From assembly GCA_009776675.1 (NCBI GenBank), contig WRNK01000003.1, positions 1 to 17,622 on the forward strand: DNA of 17,622 nucleotides, read 5' to 3'. Under the pieces are notes generated by a model, which did no database searches, was not told where the DNA came from, and saw only the letters and a program-made list of their open reading frames with translations. Each line of letters begins with the position of its first letter. Position 1 is the first letter of the stretch. Shown here in pieces: positions 8,440 to 16,183 of this stretch. Position numbers and translations under genes: made by a program. This stretch comes from Methanimicrococcus sp. (lineage in GTDB: Archaea > Halobacteriota > Methanosarcinia > Methanosarcinales > Methanosarcinaceae).

Positions 8440-8683
8440 AAACAAAATCAAAAACAAAACAAGATCAAAAACAAAATAAAATCAAAAACAAAACAAAATC
8501 AAAAACAAAACAAGATCAAAAACAAAACAAGATCAAAAACAAAACAAGATCAAAAACAAAACAAAATCAAAAACAAAACAAGATCAAAAACAAAACAAGA
8601 TCAAAAACAAAATAAAATCAAAAACAAAACAAGATCAAAAACAAAATAAGATCAAAAACAAAATAAGATCAAAAACAAATTTG
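8440..8683. repeat. Tandem array of a 17-base A-rich unit, about 14-15 copies
   Basis: The unit is aagatcaaaaacaaaac with aaaatc and aataag variants. The atc core recurs at 8447, 8464, 8481 and every 17 bases to 8685, giving 15 occurrences without a length change; ten of them read GATC and five AATC. Because 17 is not a multiple of three, the Lys/Gln/Asn-rich frame running through it is an artefact. The array lies downstream of mtaA on the minus strand, where it reads as repeated T-rich tracts (tttttgatcttgttttg). Confidence 0.95.
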
Positions 8684-8726
8684 GATCATGATAAACACCG
8701 GATTATTTTGGTATTTCATCATGATC
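8684..8726 (-). other. Interrupted inverted repeat between mtaA terminator and 17-base array
   Basis: gatcatgat (8684-8692) pairs perfectly with atcatgatc (8718-8726). Partial pairing continues inward (aaacacc with ggtattt, one mismatch and one bulge). The left arm overlaps the last GATC of the 17-base array. Confidence 0.5.
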
Positions 8727-8727
8727 T

Positions 8728-8752
8728 AAAAAAATAGAAGACAAATTGTCTT
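8728..8752 (-). terminator. Probable terminator of mtaA
   Basis: On the minus strand, about 20 bases after the mtaA stop, the short palindrome aagacaatttgtctt (8738-8752) is followed by ctat and then seven T residues (8734-8728). A small hairpin before an oligo-T tract suits archaeal intrinsic termination, which depends mainly on the T tract. Confidence 0.6.
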
Positions 8753-8772
8753 TCTTTTTAAACTTTCAATTT

Positions 8773-9786
8773 TTAAGCGAATTTGTCTCTGGAAGCAACC
8801 ATTGCTTTAATGTTTGCAAGCGGAGTCATTGGTGCAATACCGCATCCGGGTGCTAAAATAGCAACTTGGGAATCAAGAGCTGATTTGACGGCTTCTTCGA
8901 CTTTTGCAGCATCGCCGCTTAAGAGAACGAAGGGGCTTGAGACGTTGCCGATAATAACAGAGCGTCCTTTTGTTAATTCAACAGCACCGACGACATCTGT
9001 AACTTTTTCTTCAACACTGAGACCTTTGCAGTGACAGTCAGCCATGTCATTTAAAATAGCAGTCACATTGCCGCAAACGTGGAAGACAACGGGGGCTTTT
9101 ACATTATCAGCAAATTCAACAATGCTGCCCATCAATTTGTCCTTGAAGTCCTGCGGGCTCATTAAATCGGGTGAGCAAACCGGATCAGCAATACAAACAA
9201 TGTCTGCACCTGCTTCGACCATCAAATTTGCATATTCAACGGCTGCATCTGTTGCGAATTTAATACATTTGGACAATGCATCCGGATTTTTAATGGACCA
9301 TTTCATAAAAGATTTAACACTGCATAAGTCGGATGCAAGTGTAATCGGACCTTCCATACCGGCAATGATCGGAACATCGGGACCGATTCTTTCACGCGCC
9401 ATTTTAATGGCTTCAATCACAGCAGGGATTCTGCCGGCTGTTTTCAAATCCGGTTTTACAACGCTGTCAAGCATTTCGGGTTTTTCGTAAGGATGAGCAA
9501 TGACGGATGGTTGTCTGTTTTTTGTACCCATATTCACACCACAGCCCATCGCTTCAGCAAGAACTGTCAAACAATAAGGAAGACGAACAGCTTCAAGTCC
9601 GGCAAGTTCATGTCCGGCAATTGCCAAATCAGCCATCATTTTGGCATTGGCCTGTGAGTCCGGCCATGGTGCATTAACGGCATCCATTAATTCAACTGTG
9701 CCTGTTTGTGTCATGGAGACAACCGGTATTTTTGAAACAGGCTGACCATTTAATGCATTTAAAAGATTTTCTTTGAGATTTGTCAT
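8773..9786 (-). CDS. mtaA: Methylcobamide:coenzyme M methyltransferase, MtaA type
   Basis: This 337-residue protein belongs to the uroporphyrinogen decarboxylase-fold methyltransferases. It transfers the methyl group from methyl-cobamide on the corrinoid protein (MtaC) to coenzyme M, forming methyl-CoM in the cytoplasm. The zinc-site residues of the family are visible: HVC at 236-238 (His236, Cys238) and Cys315 in APGCGIAP. They are one position from the ligands I recall for Methanosarcina MtaA (His237, Cys239, Cys316). Length is typical. The ATG at 9786 follows ggtggt with good spacing. A small hairpin (9799-9814, aaccat/atggtt) abuts this ribosome-binding site. The hydantoinase-family gene lies 76 bases upstream on the same strand. 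The A/T-rich gap (atataat at 9834-9840) might give mtaA its own promoter. The methylamine paralogue MtbA is the main alternative; nearby mtaCB favours MtaA. Confidence 0.87.
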   Translation of the reverse strand: MTNLKENLLNALNGQPVSKIPVVSMTQTGTVELMDAVNAPWPDSQANAKMMADLAIAGHELAGLEAVRLPYCLTVLAEAMGCGVNMGTKNRQPSVIAHPYEKPEMLDSVVKPDLKTAGRIPAVIEAIKMARERIGPDVPIIAGMEGPITLASDLCSVKSFMKWSIKNPDALSKCIKFATDAAVEYANLMVEAGADIVCIADPVCSPDLMSPQDFKDKLMGSIVEFADNVKAPVVFHVCGNVTAILNDMADCHCKGLSVEEKVTDVVGAVELTKGRSVIIGNVSSPFVLLSGDAAKVEEAVKSALDSQVAILAPGCGIAPMTPLANIKAMVASRDKFA

Positions 9787-9862
9787 AATCTAACCACCAA
9801 CCATTATTATGGTTAACATACCTAAATAATCTGATTATATTTAATATTTGAGGACACACCAA

Positions 9863-11866
9863 TTAACGATATTTCTTTTCAGGATTGATGAATTTGACGA
9901 AATCGGGAATGTGACTCAAGCTTTGGAGATTGCGGTGTGTTGCCACTCCGATAAAAGCAAATTTCATTTCAAGGGGGGATCCGGAGTCTGCAAAGAGCTC
10001 TTTTTGAGAGTGAGATATTGAAATTTGATCTTCTTTTAATCCGGATTTTCTCATCTTTGAAAAAACCGATTCTTTGCCGATTTGAATAGCATTTTCAATA
10101 GCCGTTGATGAATCCAAGAAAATCTGGCGCTCTCCTTCGTGGAAAACAAGATATTCAACAGCGTCTTTGTTGCCTTCTTTTAACTTGTTCATTTTGACCA
10201 AAACTTCTGTTCTGTAAACGCCCTGCCCGACAAGTGCACCAACCGCATTTCCAACGTCCGAAAATGGTGGTGTTAAAAATTCTCCATGAATTAAATGCCG
10301 CAGTTCATCCGCATAAACTCGAGATGAAGCACCGATTAAAACAATCGGAGTGGAAACGGCAAATTGCGTATGATATTTGCCGGATAAAATTTTTTCAACA
10401 TCGCGATTTAAAATGCCGGGAACAAGATATTCAATCAAAGCCGCAGCCATATTCTTAGCCACTCTGTTTTTAACATACAAAGCCAATTCCTGCGGATTTT
10501 TTCGTGTCAACCGATCTATTTTTTGCGCTCCAATTAGAGAAGCCTGAGCATCCCATTCATTAAAATCACCCGTAATATGAAGAGCGTCTGTTGGTGTAAA
10601 CCCGATGGCTTGAATTAATCTTTTTTGAACCAAAGATTCTAAAGCAGATGTCATCGGCATTTTTCCATCCAGACGATCAAACAAATCGCTCCATGAAATC
10701 GGGAAATCCGAATCAATTAAATCCAAATGAATTTCTTCAAGAGATGTCAGCTCAATCGGCACATTTTTCGTTCTGACAAAAAACACAGCCGGTGAAATGA
10801 ACTCGGAAATAAATTTTCGCGGCGGCAATTTTGTGTTTTCTAATTTTTTCAAAAAACCGTCGTATAAAATGGAGGCGCGGCAAAGAGGAATCATACGATG
10901 CGGACCAATATAGATGGTCATGTTGGGCTCCTCAATTGAAAAAACATGGCTGTCACCACCGGTTGCAACGGTGTTCATCCGAATCGCTTTGACGCGCGTC
11001 GACCAGCCGCCGACGCAGGCGCCTGAGTCATCCATTATCGGGAGACTATTTTCAAGCAAAGCGACATCCGTACTTGTGCCGCCGATATCAATCATTGCAC
11101 ATGTTCCCAAGCCCGACAAATAAGATGCACCCATTAAACTGGCAGCAGGACCGGAAAAAATCATTTCAATCGGTTTTTCAAGCGCTTCATCAATACCGAC
11201 AGCCGATCCGTCACATTTCAGCATCAAAAGAACCGCATCCATTTCAAGATTTTGAAGCTCTTTTGAGACAGACTTTATAAAATAGTCTGTGACCGGAATC
11301 AGCCGCGCATTCAAAAAAGCCGTAATTGCGCGATCATAGGCACCCAAATCTTGAGAAAGCTCATGACCACAAACAACCGATTGCCCCGTTAATTCAAAAA
11401 TTTCTTTTTTAACTGCAAGTTCGTGATCTGCGTTTCTCATACTAAATAATGAAGAAACCGCAAAAGCCGAGACCTTGTCTTGCACAGAAAGAGCAAAAGA
11501 ACGAACAGCTTCAATATCAAGAGGGTGGATTTCTTCGCCGTTGCTGTCATGTCCGCCGGCAACAACACAATAATATTGAGCAGGCATTGCCTCGGGAAGT
11601 TTATAGTCGCCAATCAAAATGAGCCCGACAGGAAAACCCGTATCTTCAAGAACCGTGTTTGTTGACAGCGTTGTCGAAAGAGAAACAACTGTCACTTCTT
11701 TTAAAAGAGCCGGCTCAAAAAGGCAAAGAACATCTTTAATACCGCCAATCGGGTCCGGATATGTCGTAAAAGCTTTGGAAGAAGCAACAACAACGCCGTC
11801 AGATTCTCGAATTATAGCAGCATCCGTATATGTGCCGCCGGCATCAATTCCCATATTATAAACCAT
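9863..11866 (-). CDS. Hydantoinase/oxoprolinase family protein (HyuA-like, ASKHA fold)
   Basis: This 667-residue cytoplasmic protein has the actin/Hsp70-like ATP-binding motifs of the HyuA family: GIDAGGTYTDA near residues 6-16 (phosphate 1), AMIDIGGTSTDVALL at about 257-271 (phosphate 2), and IGASSRVYADELRHL with the GNAVGALVG segment near the C-terminus. The frame opens at a TTG (11881), but I choose ATG 11866: it puts the GID motif at the usual distance from the N-terminus and has gagtg upstream. Known relatives hydrolyse hydantoins or 5-oxoproline with ATP, usually with a HyuB partner, and none is present here. The substrate is therefore unknown. Being 76 bases before mtaA on the same strand suggests a link to methyl transfer or corrinoid chemistry. 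It shows no 2Fe-2S cysteine cluster, so it is not a canonical RamA/RACo corrinoid activator. Confidence 0.82.
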   Translation of the reverse strand: MVYNMGIDAGGTYTDAAIIRESDGVVVASSKAFTTYPDPIGGIKDVLCLFEPALLKEVTVVSLSTTLSTNTVLEDTGFPVGLILIGDYKLPEAMPAQYYCVVAGGHDSNGEEIHPLDIEAVRSFALSVQDKVSAFAVSSLFSMRNADHELAVKKEIFELTGQSVVCGHELSQDLGAYDRAITAFLNARLIPVTDYFIKSVSKELQNLEMDAVLLMLKCDGSAVGIDEALEKPIEMIFSGPAASLMGASYLSGLGTCAMIDIGGTSTDVALLENSLPIMDDSGACVGGWSTRVKAIRMNTVATGGDSHVFSIEEPNMTIYIGPHRMIPLCRASILYDGFLKKLENTKLPPRKFISEFISPAVFFVRTKNVPIELTSLEEIHLDLIDSDFPISWSDLFDRLDGKMPMTSALESLVQKRLIQAIGFTPTDALHITGDFNEWDAQASLIGAQKIDRLTRKNPQELALYVKNRVAKNMAAALIEYLVPGILNRDVEKILSGKYHTQFAVSTPIVLIGASSRVYADELRHLIHGEFLTPPFSDVGNAVGALVGQGVYRTEVLVKMNKLKEGNKDAVEYLVFHEGERQIFLDSSTAIENAIQIGKESVFSKMRKSGLKEDQISISHSQKELFADSGSPLEMKFAFIGVATHRNLQSLSHIPDFVKFINPEKKYR

Positions 11867-11925
11867 AATAAACACACTCAATTCATTTAATTTAAAAAAT
11901 AATCAACCAATGAAGGCTTGGATAC

Positions 11926-11940
11926 ATAAATAATATACCC
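11926..11940 (-). promoter_or_regulatory. Candidate TATA/BRE for the hydantoinase-mtaA unit
   Basis: On the minus strand aagggtatattatttatg lies about 60-75 bases before the ATG at 11866. A purine-rich stretch precedes TATATTAT as in archaeal BRE-TATA elements. This would start transcription near 11905 with a leader of about 40 bases. Confidence 0.45.
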
Positions 11941-12077
11941 TTAATTCCAACAATTCTATTTGACCTTTTTCCAACAAAAGTTTCAAGACAGAATATTTTC
12001 AGCAACAGCCATGAGAAATCTTATCAAATGCAAATAACCAACCGCTAAAGAAAACAAATGAAAAACAACCCAAAAAA

Positions 12078-12160
12078 ACAAAAACACAAAAGCAAAATAC
12101 AAAAAAAACACAAAGCAAAATACAAAAAAACACAAAAGCAAAATACAAAACAAAAACATA
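12078..12160. repeat. 23-base A-rich tandem repeat, about three copies
   Basis: The core gcaaaatac recurs at 12092, 12115 and 12138, an exact 23-base period, within acacaaaagcaaaatacaaaa-type units. It lies in the gap between the transporter ending at 12220 and the hydantoinase start. On the minus strand it is T-rich, and it starts about 60 bases after the transporter stop codon. The rest of the 11867-12219 gap holds the hydantoinase promoter region and low-complexity A-rich DNA, with no gene. Confidence 0.8.
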
Positions 12161-12219
12161 AAAGTAAAAAATAGAAAAACAAAAAAAATAAAAGAGCTGA
12201 AAATTGCTCTGAAATGTTT

Positions 12220-12783
12220 TTACATCGGGAGCTTGTAACCAATCTCATTCAAAACAATAGCTATTGCCGTATATAATGCAGAACTTCCTAAAAGAAAAGC
12301 ACAAAATCCGGAAACAAGAGCCAATATATGTAAGTCAATGATGTGTGCTGCTGCGGTGACAAAGAACGTCAAAACCAACAAAGTAAAGATGACAATTAAC
12401 ATTTTTGTTCCTATTTTTAGGGTTCCCAAAAGCAAGAAAAGACCAAGAATTCCCCAAAGCAGCAAATACAAACCGACTGAAAAATCCCCCGCTTGAGCGA
12501 GCTCAAACGGTGCAATCAAGATAAAAGCAAAACTCAGCCAGAAAAACCCAAAAGACGTAAAAGCGACAGTTTCAAACGTATTCCCTTTTTTCCAAGCCAT
12601 TGATCCGGCAATCACCTGAATCAAGCCACCAACGAAAATAGCCATTGCAATAACAGGCAAATCATCAAAGAAGAAACCCATATTTTTAAAACTCAACATC
12701 AAGGTCGCTAAACCAAATCCGGTCAATCCGAGAGCCCCCGGATTTCCAGTCATATCAACCGTTTTTATAATTTGTTCATTCAT
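12220..12783 (-). CDS. GPR1/FUN34/YaaH family transporter, probable acetate uptake (copy 2)
   Basis: This 187-residue integral membrane protein has six predicted helices at about 18-34, 42-62, 72-92, 103-120, 127-147 and 153-176. It carries the family's N-terminal signature as GNPGALGLTGFG (13-24), and the conserved KGNTF...AFTSFGFFWLS segment between helices 2 and 3 (66-84). Characterised members (SatP/YaaH, Ady2, archaeal AceP) move acetate or succinate, probably as the monocarboxylate with a proton. Length is typical. The ATG at 12783 follows aaaggat at suitable spacing. It is a close paralogue of the 13267-13824 protein, with a shared NE(I/L)GYKLP ending, and this copy keeps the Asn-Pro of the signature. 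Acetate as substrate is inferred from the family. A distinct leader with repeats suggests separate regulation. Confidence 0.85.
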   Translation of the reverse strand: MNEQIIKTVDMTGNPGALGLTGFGLATLMLSFKNMGFFFDDLPVIAMAIFVGGLIQVIAGSMAWKKGNTFETVAFTSFGFFWLSFAFILIAPFELAQAGDFSVGLYLLLWGILGLFLLLGTLKIGTKMLIVIFTLLVLTFFVTAAAHIIDLHILALVSGFCAFLLGSSALYTAIAIVLNEIGYKLPM

Positions 12784-12808
12784 TTTTTAAATCCTTTTTT
12801 TATTCAAT

Positions 12809-12844
12809 AACGTGTTTTTATCAAAATTGAACGTGTTTTTATCA
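12809..12844 (-). promoter_or_regulatory. Two 15-base direct repeats, 21 bases apart, upstream of transporter copy 2
   Basis: tgataaaaacacgtt (minus strand) occurs at 12830-12844 and again at 12809-12823, both between the predicted transcription start and the ATG at 12783. The 21-base spacing equals two helical turns, as expected of sites for a regulator binding one DNA face. One copy overlaps the hairpin at 12841-12865. Confidence 0.45.
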
Positions 12845-12865
12845 GATTAATCATGATAATCTGAT
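12841..12865 (-). promoter_or_regulatory. 9-bp hairpin at predicted 5' end of the transporter copy 2 leader
   Basis: atcagatta (12841-12849) and taatctgat (12857-12865) form a perfect 9-bp stem around a 7-base loop. A TATA-like tttaaata at 12892-12899 predicts transcription starting near 12870, so the hairpin would be the first structure in the mRNA. It could equally be an operator palindrome. Confidence 0.4.
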
Positions 12866-13020
12866 AACCAGCACGCAATTTATCATTCTGCTTTAAATAT
12901 CTTTCAGTTGACATTGTTTTTAAAAAAGGCAAATGACGAAAAATAAAAGCAATTATTCCCCTTTTTTTCGACAACATGAAATAAAAATCAAACGAAACAA
13001 AAATGAAAATTCTAAAACAA

Positions 13021-13172
13021 TTGAAATCAGACAAAAAACAATATCGAACAAGAAACAGCAACAAACCGACAACTGAGCAGACAAAAACAGTCCAAAATTG
13101 AAATCAGACAAAAAACAATATCGAACAGGAAACAGCAACAACGACAACTGAGCAGACAAAAACAGCCCAAAA
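13021..13172. repeat. 77-base tandem duplication in gap between the two transporters
   Basis: The block starting ttgaaatcagacaaaaaaca at 13021 repeats at 13098 with only a few substitutions and a two-base deletion (acaaaccgac versus acaacgac). The gap 12784-13266 holds no credible gene. The phenylalanine-rich minus-strand frames here are translations of this repeat and of poly-A-rich DNA. Confidence 0.9.
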
Positions 13173-13266
13173 AAGATTAAAAACTCCAAAGCTCAAAAAA
13201 GAAAATAAATAAAAATTAAAATCATTCAAAAAAAATATTAAAGGGCAAAGATGCCCTTCAATGTCT

Positions 13267-13824
13267 TTACAATGGAAGTTTGTAGCCAAGTTCGTTTAAA
13301 ACAATTGCCACTGCTGCATATAATGAAACAACTCCCAAAAGAAGTGTTGAAATGGCGGCAATGGTACCTACAATTGCGATTCCTGTGAAAGTTGCAATTG
13401 CGGTAATGAAGAAGGTTGTAACCAACAAAACAAAGATGGCAATCAATGCATTTACTTTCAGTTTAAGGGTTCCGAGAAGTAAACAGAAACTGAGGATACC
13501 CCAAAGTACTAAGTACAATCCGGTTGACATTGGGCTGGCTGCAACTAATCCAAGAGGAGCAACTAAAATAAAGGCAAAACTGACCCAGAAAAAGCCGAAA
13601 GCTGTGAAAGCAACGGTTTCAAACGTATTTCCTTTTTTCCAAGACATGTATCCGGTAATGACTTGAATGAATCCGCCAACAAAAAGCGACATTGCAACAA
13701 GAATCAAAGCGTCGCCAAAAAGACCTAAACCACTAAAACTTAACATTAAAGCTGCCAAACCAAGACCTGTTAACCCGAGAGCGCCCGAGGCACCGGTTGT
13801 ATCAGCAAGTTTTACATCACTCAT
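13267..13824 (-). CDS. GPR1/FUN34/YaaH family transporter, probable acetate uptake (copy 1)
   Basis: This 185-residue, six-helix membrane protein is paralogous to the 12220-12783 product and aligns along its whole length, including the KGNTF...AFTAFGFFWVSFAFIL core (64-87) and the NELGYKLP end. The N-terminal family signature is altered: the usual Asn-Pro is replaced, giving GASGALGLTGLG (11-22). Since Asn-Pro is strongly conserved in acetate channels and permeases of this family, substrate preference or rate may differ from copy 2. The ATG at 13824 is preceded by ggag at good spacing. It lies downstream of mtaB on the same strand, but two hairpins (13916-13990) separate them, so it probably has its own promoter. 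An A/T-rich leader of about 90 bases contains the 12-bp palindrome actaaatttagt (13863-13874). Confidence 0.84.
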   Translation of the reverse strand: MSDVKLADTTGASGALGLTGLGLAALMLSFSGLGLFGDALILVAMSLFVGGFIQVITGYMSWKKGNTFETVAFTAFGFFWVSFAFILVAPLGLVAASPMSTGLYLVLWGILSFCLLLGTLKLKVNALIAIFVLLVTTFFITAIATFTGIAIVGTIAAISTLLLGVVSLYAAVAIVLNELGYKLPL

Positions 13825-13915
13825 TTTGAACTCTCCAATTTCATTGAATATTTATTTTCATTACTAAATTTAGTTATTACAATAAAGACAATTAAGACAA
13901 TTATAATTAAAAGGA

Positions 13916-13947
13916 ATCGGCAAAAGAATGAAAGTCCTTTTGCCGAT
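13916..13947 (-). terminator. Second hairpin downstream of mtaB
   Basis: atcggcaaaag (13916-13926) and cttttgccgat (13937-13947) make an 11-bp stem with a 10-base loop, followed on the minus strand by tccttttaattat. It may back up the first terminator or sit at the start of the transporter leader. Confidence 0.5.
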
Positions 13948-13953
13948 CGTTAA

Positions 13954-13990
13954 AAACAAATGAGAAAAATGGGGAATTTCTCATTTGTTT
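13954..13990 (-). terminator. Terminator of mtaCB
   Basis: A perfect 14-bp stem (13954-13967 with 13977-13990, aaacaaatgagaaa arms) begins 12 bases after the mtaB stop. On the minus strand a five-T run falls at its 3' edge. This is the clearest terminator in the window. Confidence 0.75.
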
Positions 13991-14002
13991 AATTCACTGT
14001 AC

Positions 14003-15394
14003 TTAAAGGACATAGTTCTTTTCTGGTTCGAAAACCTTAACTTCTGCCTTGTATTTCTTCATGCAGTCGTCAACGAATTTGCTCTTTTCGGCAGGCAATG
14101 CAGCCAAGTCTTTCTTGACAGCTGCCAATGCATTGGTTTCGAATTTGGTCAAGACCAATTTGCCGCCCTTGACGCCTTCTTCAACGATCTTGCAGCATTC
14201 TTCAGCTGCTGCTTTTGCACGGAGGTATGTGTCGTTTCCGTTCTTTGCAATGGCTTCTCCAACACGGAATGCGTTGTCGTATGCCAATACATAGCCTTGT
14301 GGGTCTCTGTATTTGTCAGAGAGGGTCAACAAGTCACGGAGAACTTTGTCTTGTCCGGTCTTGATGGCTGTGTTCATCAATGCACAGTCGTAGGCAAGGG
14401 ATTCAACCCAGCACTGAACGGATGTACCACCGAATTCGCCGTGGTATTCAACGGATTCGTTGGACCAAAGGTCACAGCACTGCATTGTCAAGTTACCCAT
14501 GACGTCAGAGTGAGCACAGGTAGAGGTCTTACCTTCTTGTGCAATCGGGACACCTGCAATTGATTTAATGATTGTGTTTTCGTAACCACAGTCTTTGCCC
14601 GGGCCGGTTGCGCCGGATTCGTAGGCTGCAAGTGTTCTTGCGGCTGAAATACAGCGTGCAACGATGGCTGTTGTGTGGGCCAAGTTCTTGTCGAGTAAAC
14701 CGCCAGCAATGAACATGGCTGTGTTTGCTTCAGAACAGTCTGTGTCACCGGCTGCGACGACTTTGTTCTTTTTGGCGATGTCAACGATGTTTTGCCACAC
14801 GAATTCCATGTCGCTTGTACCGAGGACACCAATACCGAACAAGACACCAGCAGTGTCATCACGGATGATGGCGTAGTCGAAGACTTCCTTGCCGCCCATT
14901 GTTTCAATGGAGAGCATGTCAGCGCCGCTTGCGGCACACTCGTCGAATGCTTCGAGCATTGTGTCGTTTTGTTTTGCACGGAGAGCGAGGTAGTCTCTGT
15001 CTTCACGGACGTCACCGATGGTGTGTCTGAGAGCACATTTAATACCGTATTCTTCGTGGTATTCTTCCATAATTGCTTTTTGTGCAGCAGCGACAGCGCC
15101 TCCCCATTTCGGGTTGTTTGTCATTTGTTGCACGTGTTCGGACTCAAGGGAGATTGCCGGAGCACCGATTTGAACGAGTCTTCCCAATGCGTCTTTTGTG
15201 ATTCTTTCATATTCTTTAACAAGGGCGTCTTTGGAAACACCAGCTTGTGGTCTTGGTGCATAGTTTAATTCAGGAATTGCGTATCCTGCACCGATTTCAA
15301 GACCTAAACCTGCTTTAACAGGGAATTTACATCTGGCGAAAACCATATCGTCTGCATTTGCGTATGCCATTTTTGTGTATCTTGTAACTGCCAT
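14003..15394 (-). CDS. mtaB: Methanol:corrinoid protein methyltransferase MtaB
   Basis: This 463-residue cytoplasmic enzyme activates methanol at a zinc ion and transfers its methyl group to the Co(I) corrinoid of MtaC. The zinc ligands known from Methanosarcina barkeri MtaB (Glu164, Cys220, Cys269) are present at exactly these positions: SIETMGG, GDTDCSEAN and GKDCGYEN. Length is typical, and there is no in-frame amber codon (none is needed, unlike the methylamine enzymes). It starts 12 bases after the mtaC stop. Its ribosome-binding site ggagg lies in that short spacer, so the two genes form one operon with MtaC first. Start and family are secure. Confidence 0.97.
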   Translation of the reverse strand: MAVTRYTKMAYANADDMVFARCKFPVKAGLGLEIGAGYAIPELNYAPRPQAGVSKDALVKEYERITKDALGRLVQIGAPAISLESEHVQQMTNNPKWGGAVAAAQKAIMEEYHEEYGIKCALRHTIGDVREDRDYLALRAKQNDTMLEAFDECAASGADMLSIETMGGKEVFDYAIIRDDTAGVLFGIGVLGTSDMEFVWQNIVDIAKKNKVVAAGDTDCSEANTAMFIAGGLLDKNLAHTTAIVARCISAARTLAAYESGATGPGKDCGYENTIIKSIAGVPIAQEGKTSTCAHSDVMGNLTMQCCDLWSNESVEYHGEFGGTSVQCWVESLAYDCALMNTAIKTGQDKVLRDLLTLSDKYRDPQGYVLAYDNAFRVGEAIAKNGNDTYLRAKAAAEECCKIVEEGVKGGKLVLTKFETNALAAVKKDLAALPAEKSKFVDDCMKKYKAEVKVFEPEKNYVL

Positions 15395-15406
15395 ATTTGT
15401 GCCTCC

Positions 15407-16183
15407 TTAGTGAGTGTGGAATTCATCCCTCAATTTGTCAATGCTTGCACCATTCTTCAAAATGAAGTTTGCAAACTTGGGTGCTTGTGATGCATCTTCA
15501 CCATAGACACCAAGGCTGTAGGTCTCAACGAAGTCCATGTTCACGGCACCGCCACCACAGGCGAACGGTATCTTGATACCTTTTTCGAGAAGTTTGTCGT
15601 TAACTTCTTTGAAAGCGTACATGGTTGTTGTCATCAATGCTGTACCTGTAAGCATCATGGGTTTCTCTTTGACAACGCTTGCAATAACTTCGTCAACCGG
15701 CACATCACGGCCAAGGTCAATAACACTAAATCCGTCGGCTCTTAAAAGGGCAGCAACAATGGTTTTACCGATGTCGTGAACATCGCCTTCTGCGACGTGG
15801 CAGACAACGAGTCCTTTGGATTTTGGAGTTTCTTTTGTCTTGGATTTACAGTATTCTATTCCTTCAAGCATTGCGTCAGCAGACATCATGACAGTTGGCA
15901 AGAAAATGATGCCTTGGTCATATAATGCAGAAACGACTGCCATTCCGGGGAGAAGAGCATCATCAATTAATTTGAGTGGGTCTTTTCCGGCTTTTAAGCA
16001 GGCGTCGAGTGCTTTAATGACGTCATCTTCTTCACCATCGAAAATGGCAACAGCCACGTCTTTGTAAAGAGCGTCTTTTGGATAAAGCTGTTTAGCAGCT
16101 TCTTCGGGTGTCATGGATTTTTCCATTTTCACGTTATATCGAACAAAAACTGTTCCAATATCTTCTTTTTTTAAGTCTAACAT
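15407..16183 (-). CDS. mtaC: Methanol-specific corrinoid protein MtaC
   Basis: This 258-residue protein carries the corrinoid cofactor methylated by MtaB and demethylated by MtaA. Residues 40-120 form the B12-binding helical cap, and 124-250 the Rossmann-like B12 domain. The base-on signature DVHDIGK is at 134-140, with the cobalt ligand His136 as in M. barkeri MtaC. Further motifs of the fold are the GTALMTTTM stretch after strand 3 and the ACGGGAVN loop. The ATG at 16183 follows ggagag at good spacing. It is the first gene of the mtaCB operon and is preceded by a long A/T-rich leader. Spontaneous Co(II) oxidation means such proteins need an ATP-dependent activator; none of the RamA type is in the window. 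Confidence 0.97.
   Translation of the reverse strand: MLDLKKEDIGTVFVRYNVKMEKSMTPEEAAKQLYPKDALYKDVAVAIFDGEEDDVIKALDACLKAGKDPLKLIDDALLPGMAVVSALYDQGIIFLPTVMMSADAMLEGIEYCKSKTKETPKSKGLVVCHVAEGDVHDIGKTIVAALLRADGFSVIDLGRDVPVDEVIASVVKEKPMMLTGTALMTTTMYAFKEVNDKLLEKGIKIPFACGGGAVNMDFVETYSLGVYGEDASQAPKFANFILKNGASIDKLRDEFHTH

Noticed and set aside
8124..8615. 163-codon plus-strand frame ending in Lys/Gln/Thr repeats
   Set aside because: Its second half is translation of the 17-base array, and its first half spans the hairpins without recognisable protein features.
7893..8772. Insertion sequence or MITE between the giant gene and mtaA
   Set aside because: I found inverted repeats but no matching terminal repeats bounding the region, no target-site duplication and no transposase remnant.
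12804..13289. Phenylalanine-rich minus-strand small membrane-like ORFs in the transporter gap
   Set aside because: They arise from T-rich low-complexity DNA and the out-of-frame 77-base duplication, have no family resemblance, and overlap one another.
14488..15036. 182-codon minus-strand frame inside mtaB
   Set aside because: It overlaps mtaB in another frame and is Ser/Thr/Gln-rich without family features, while mtaB has all zinc ligands in place.
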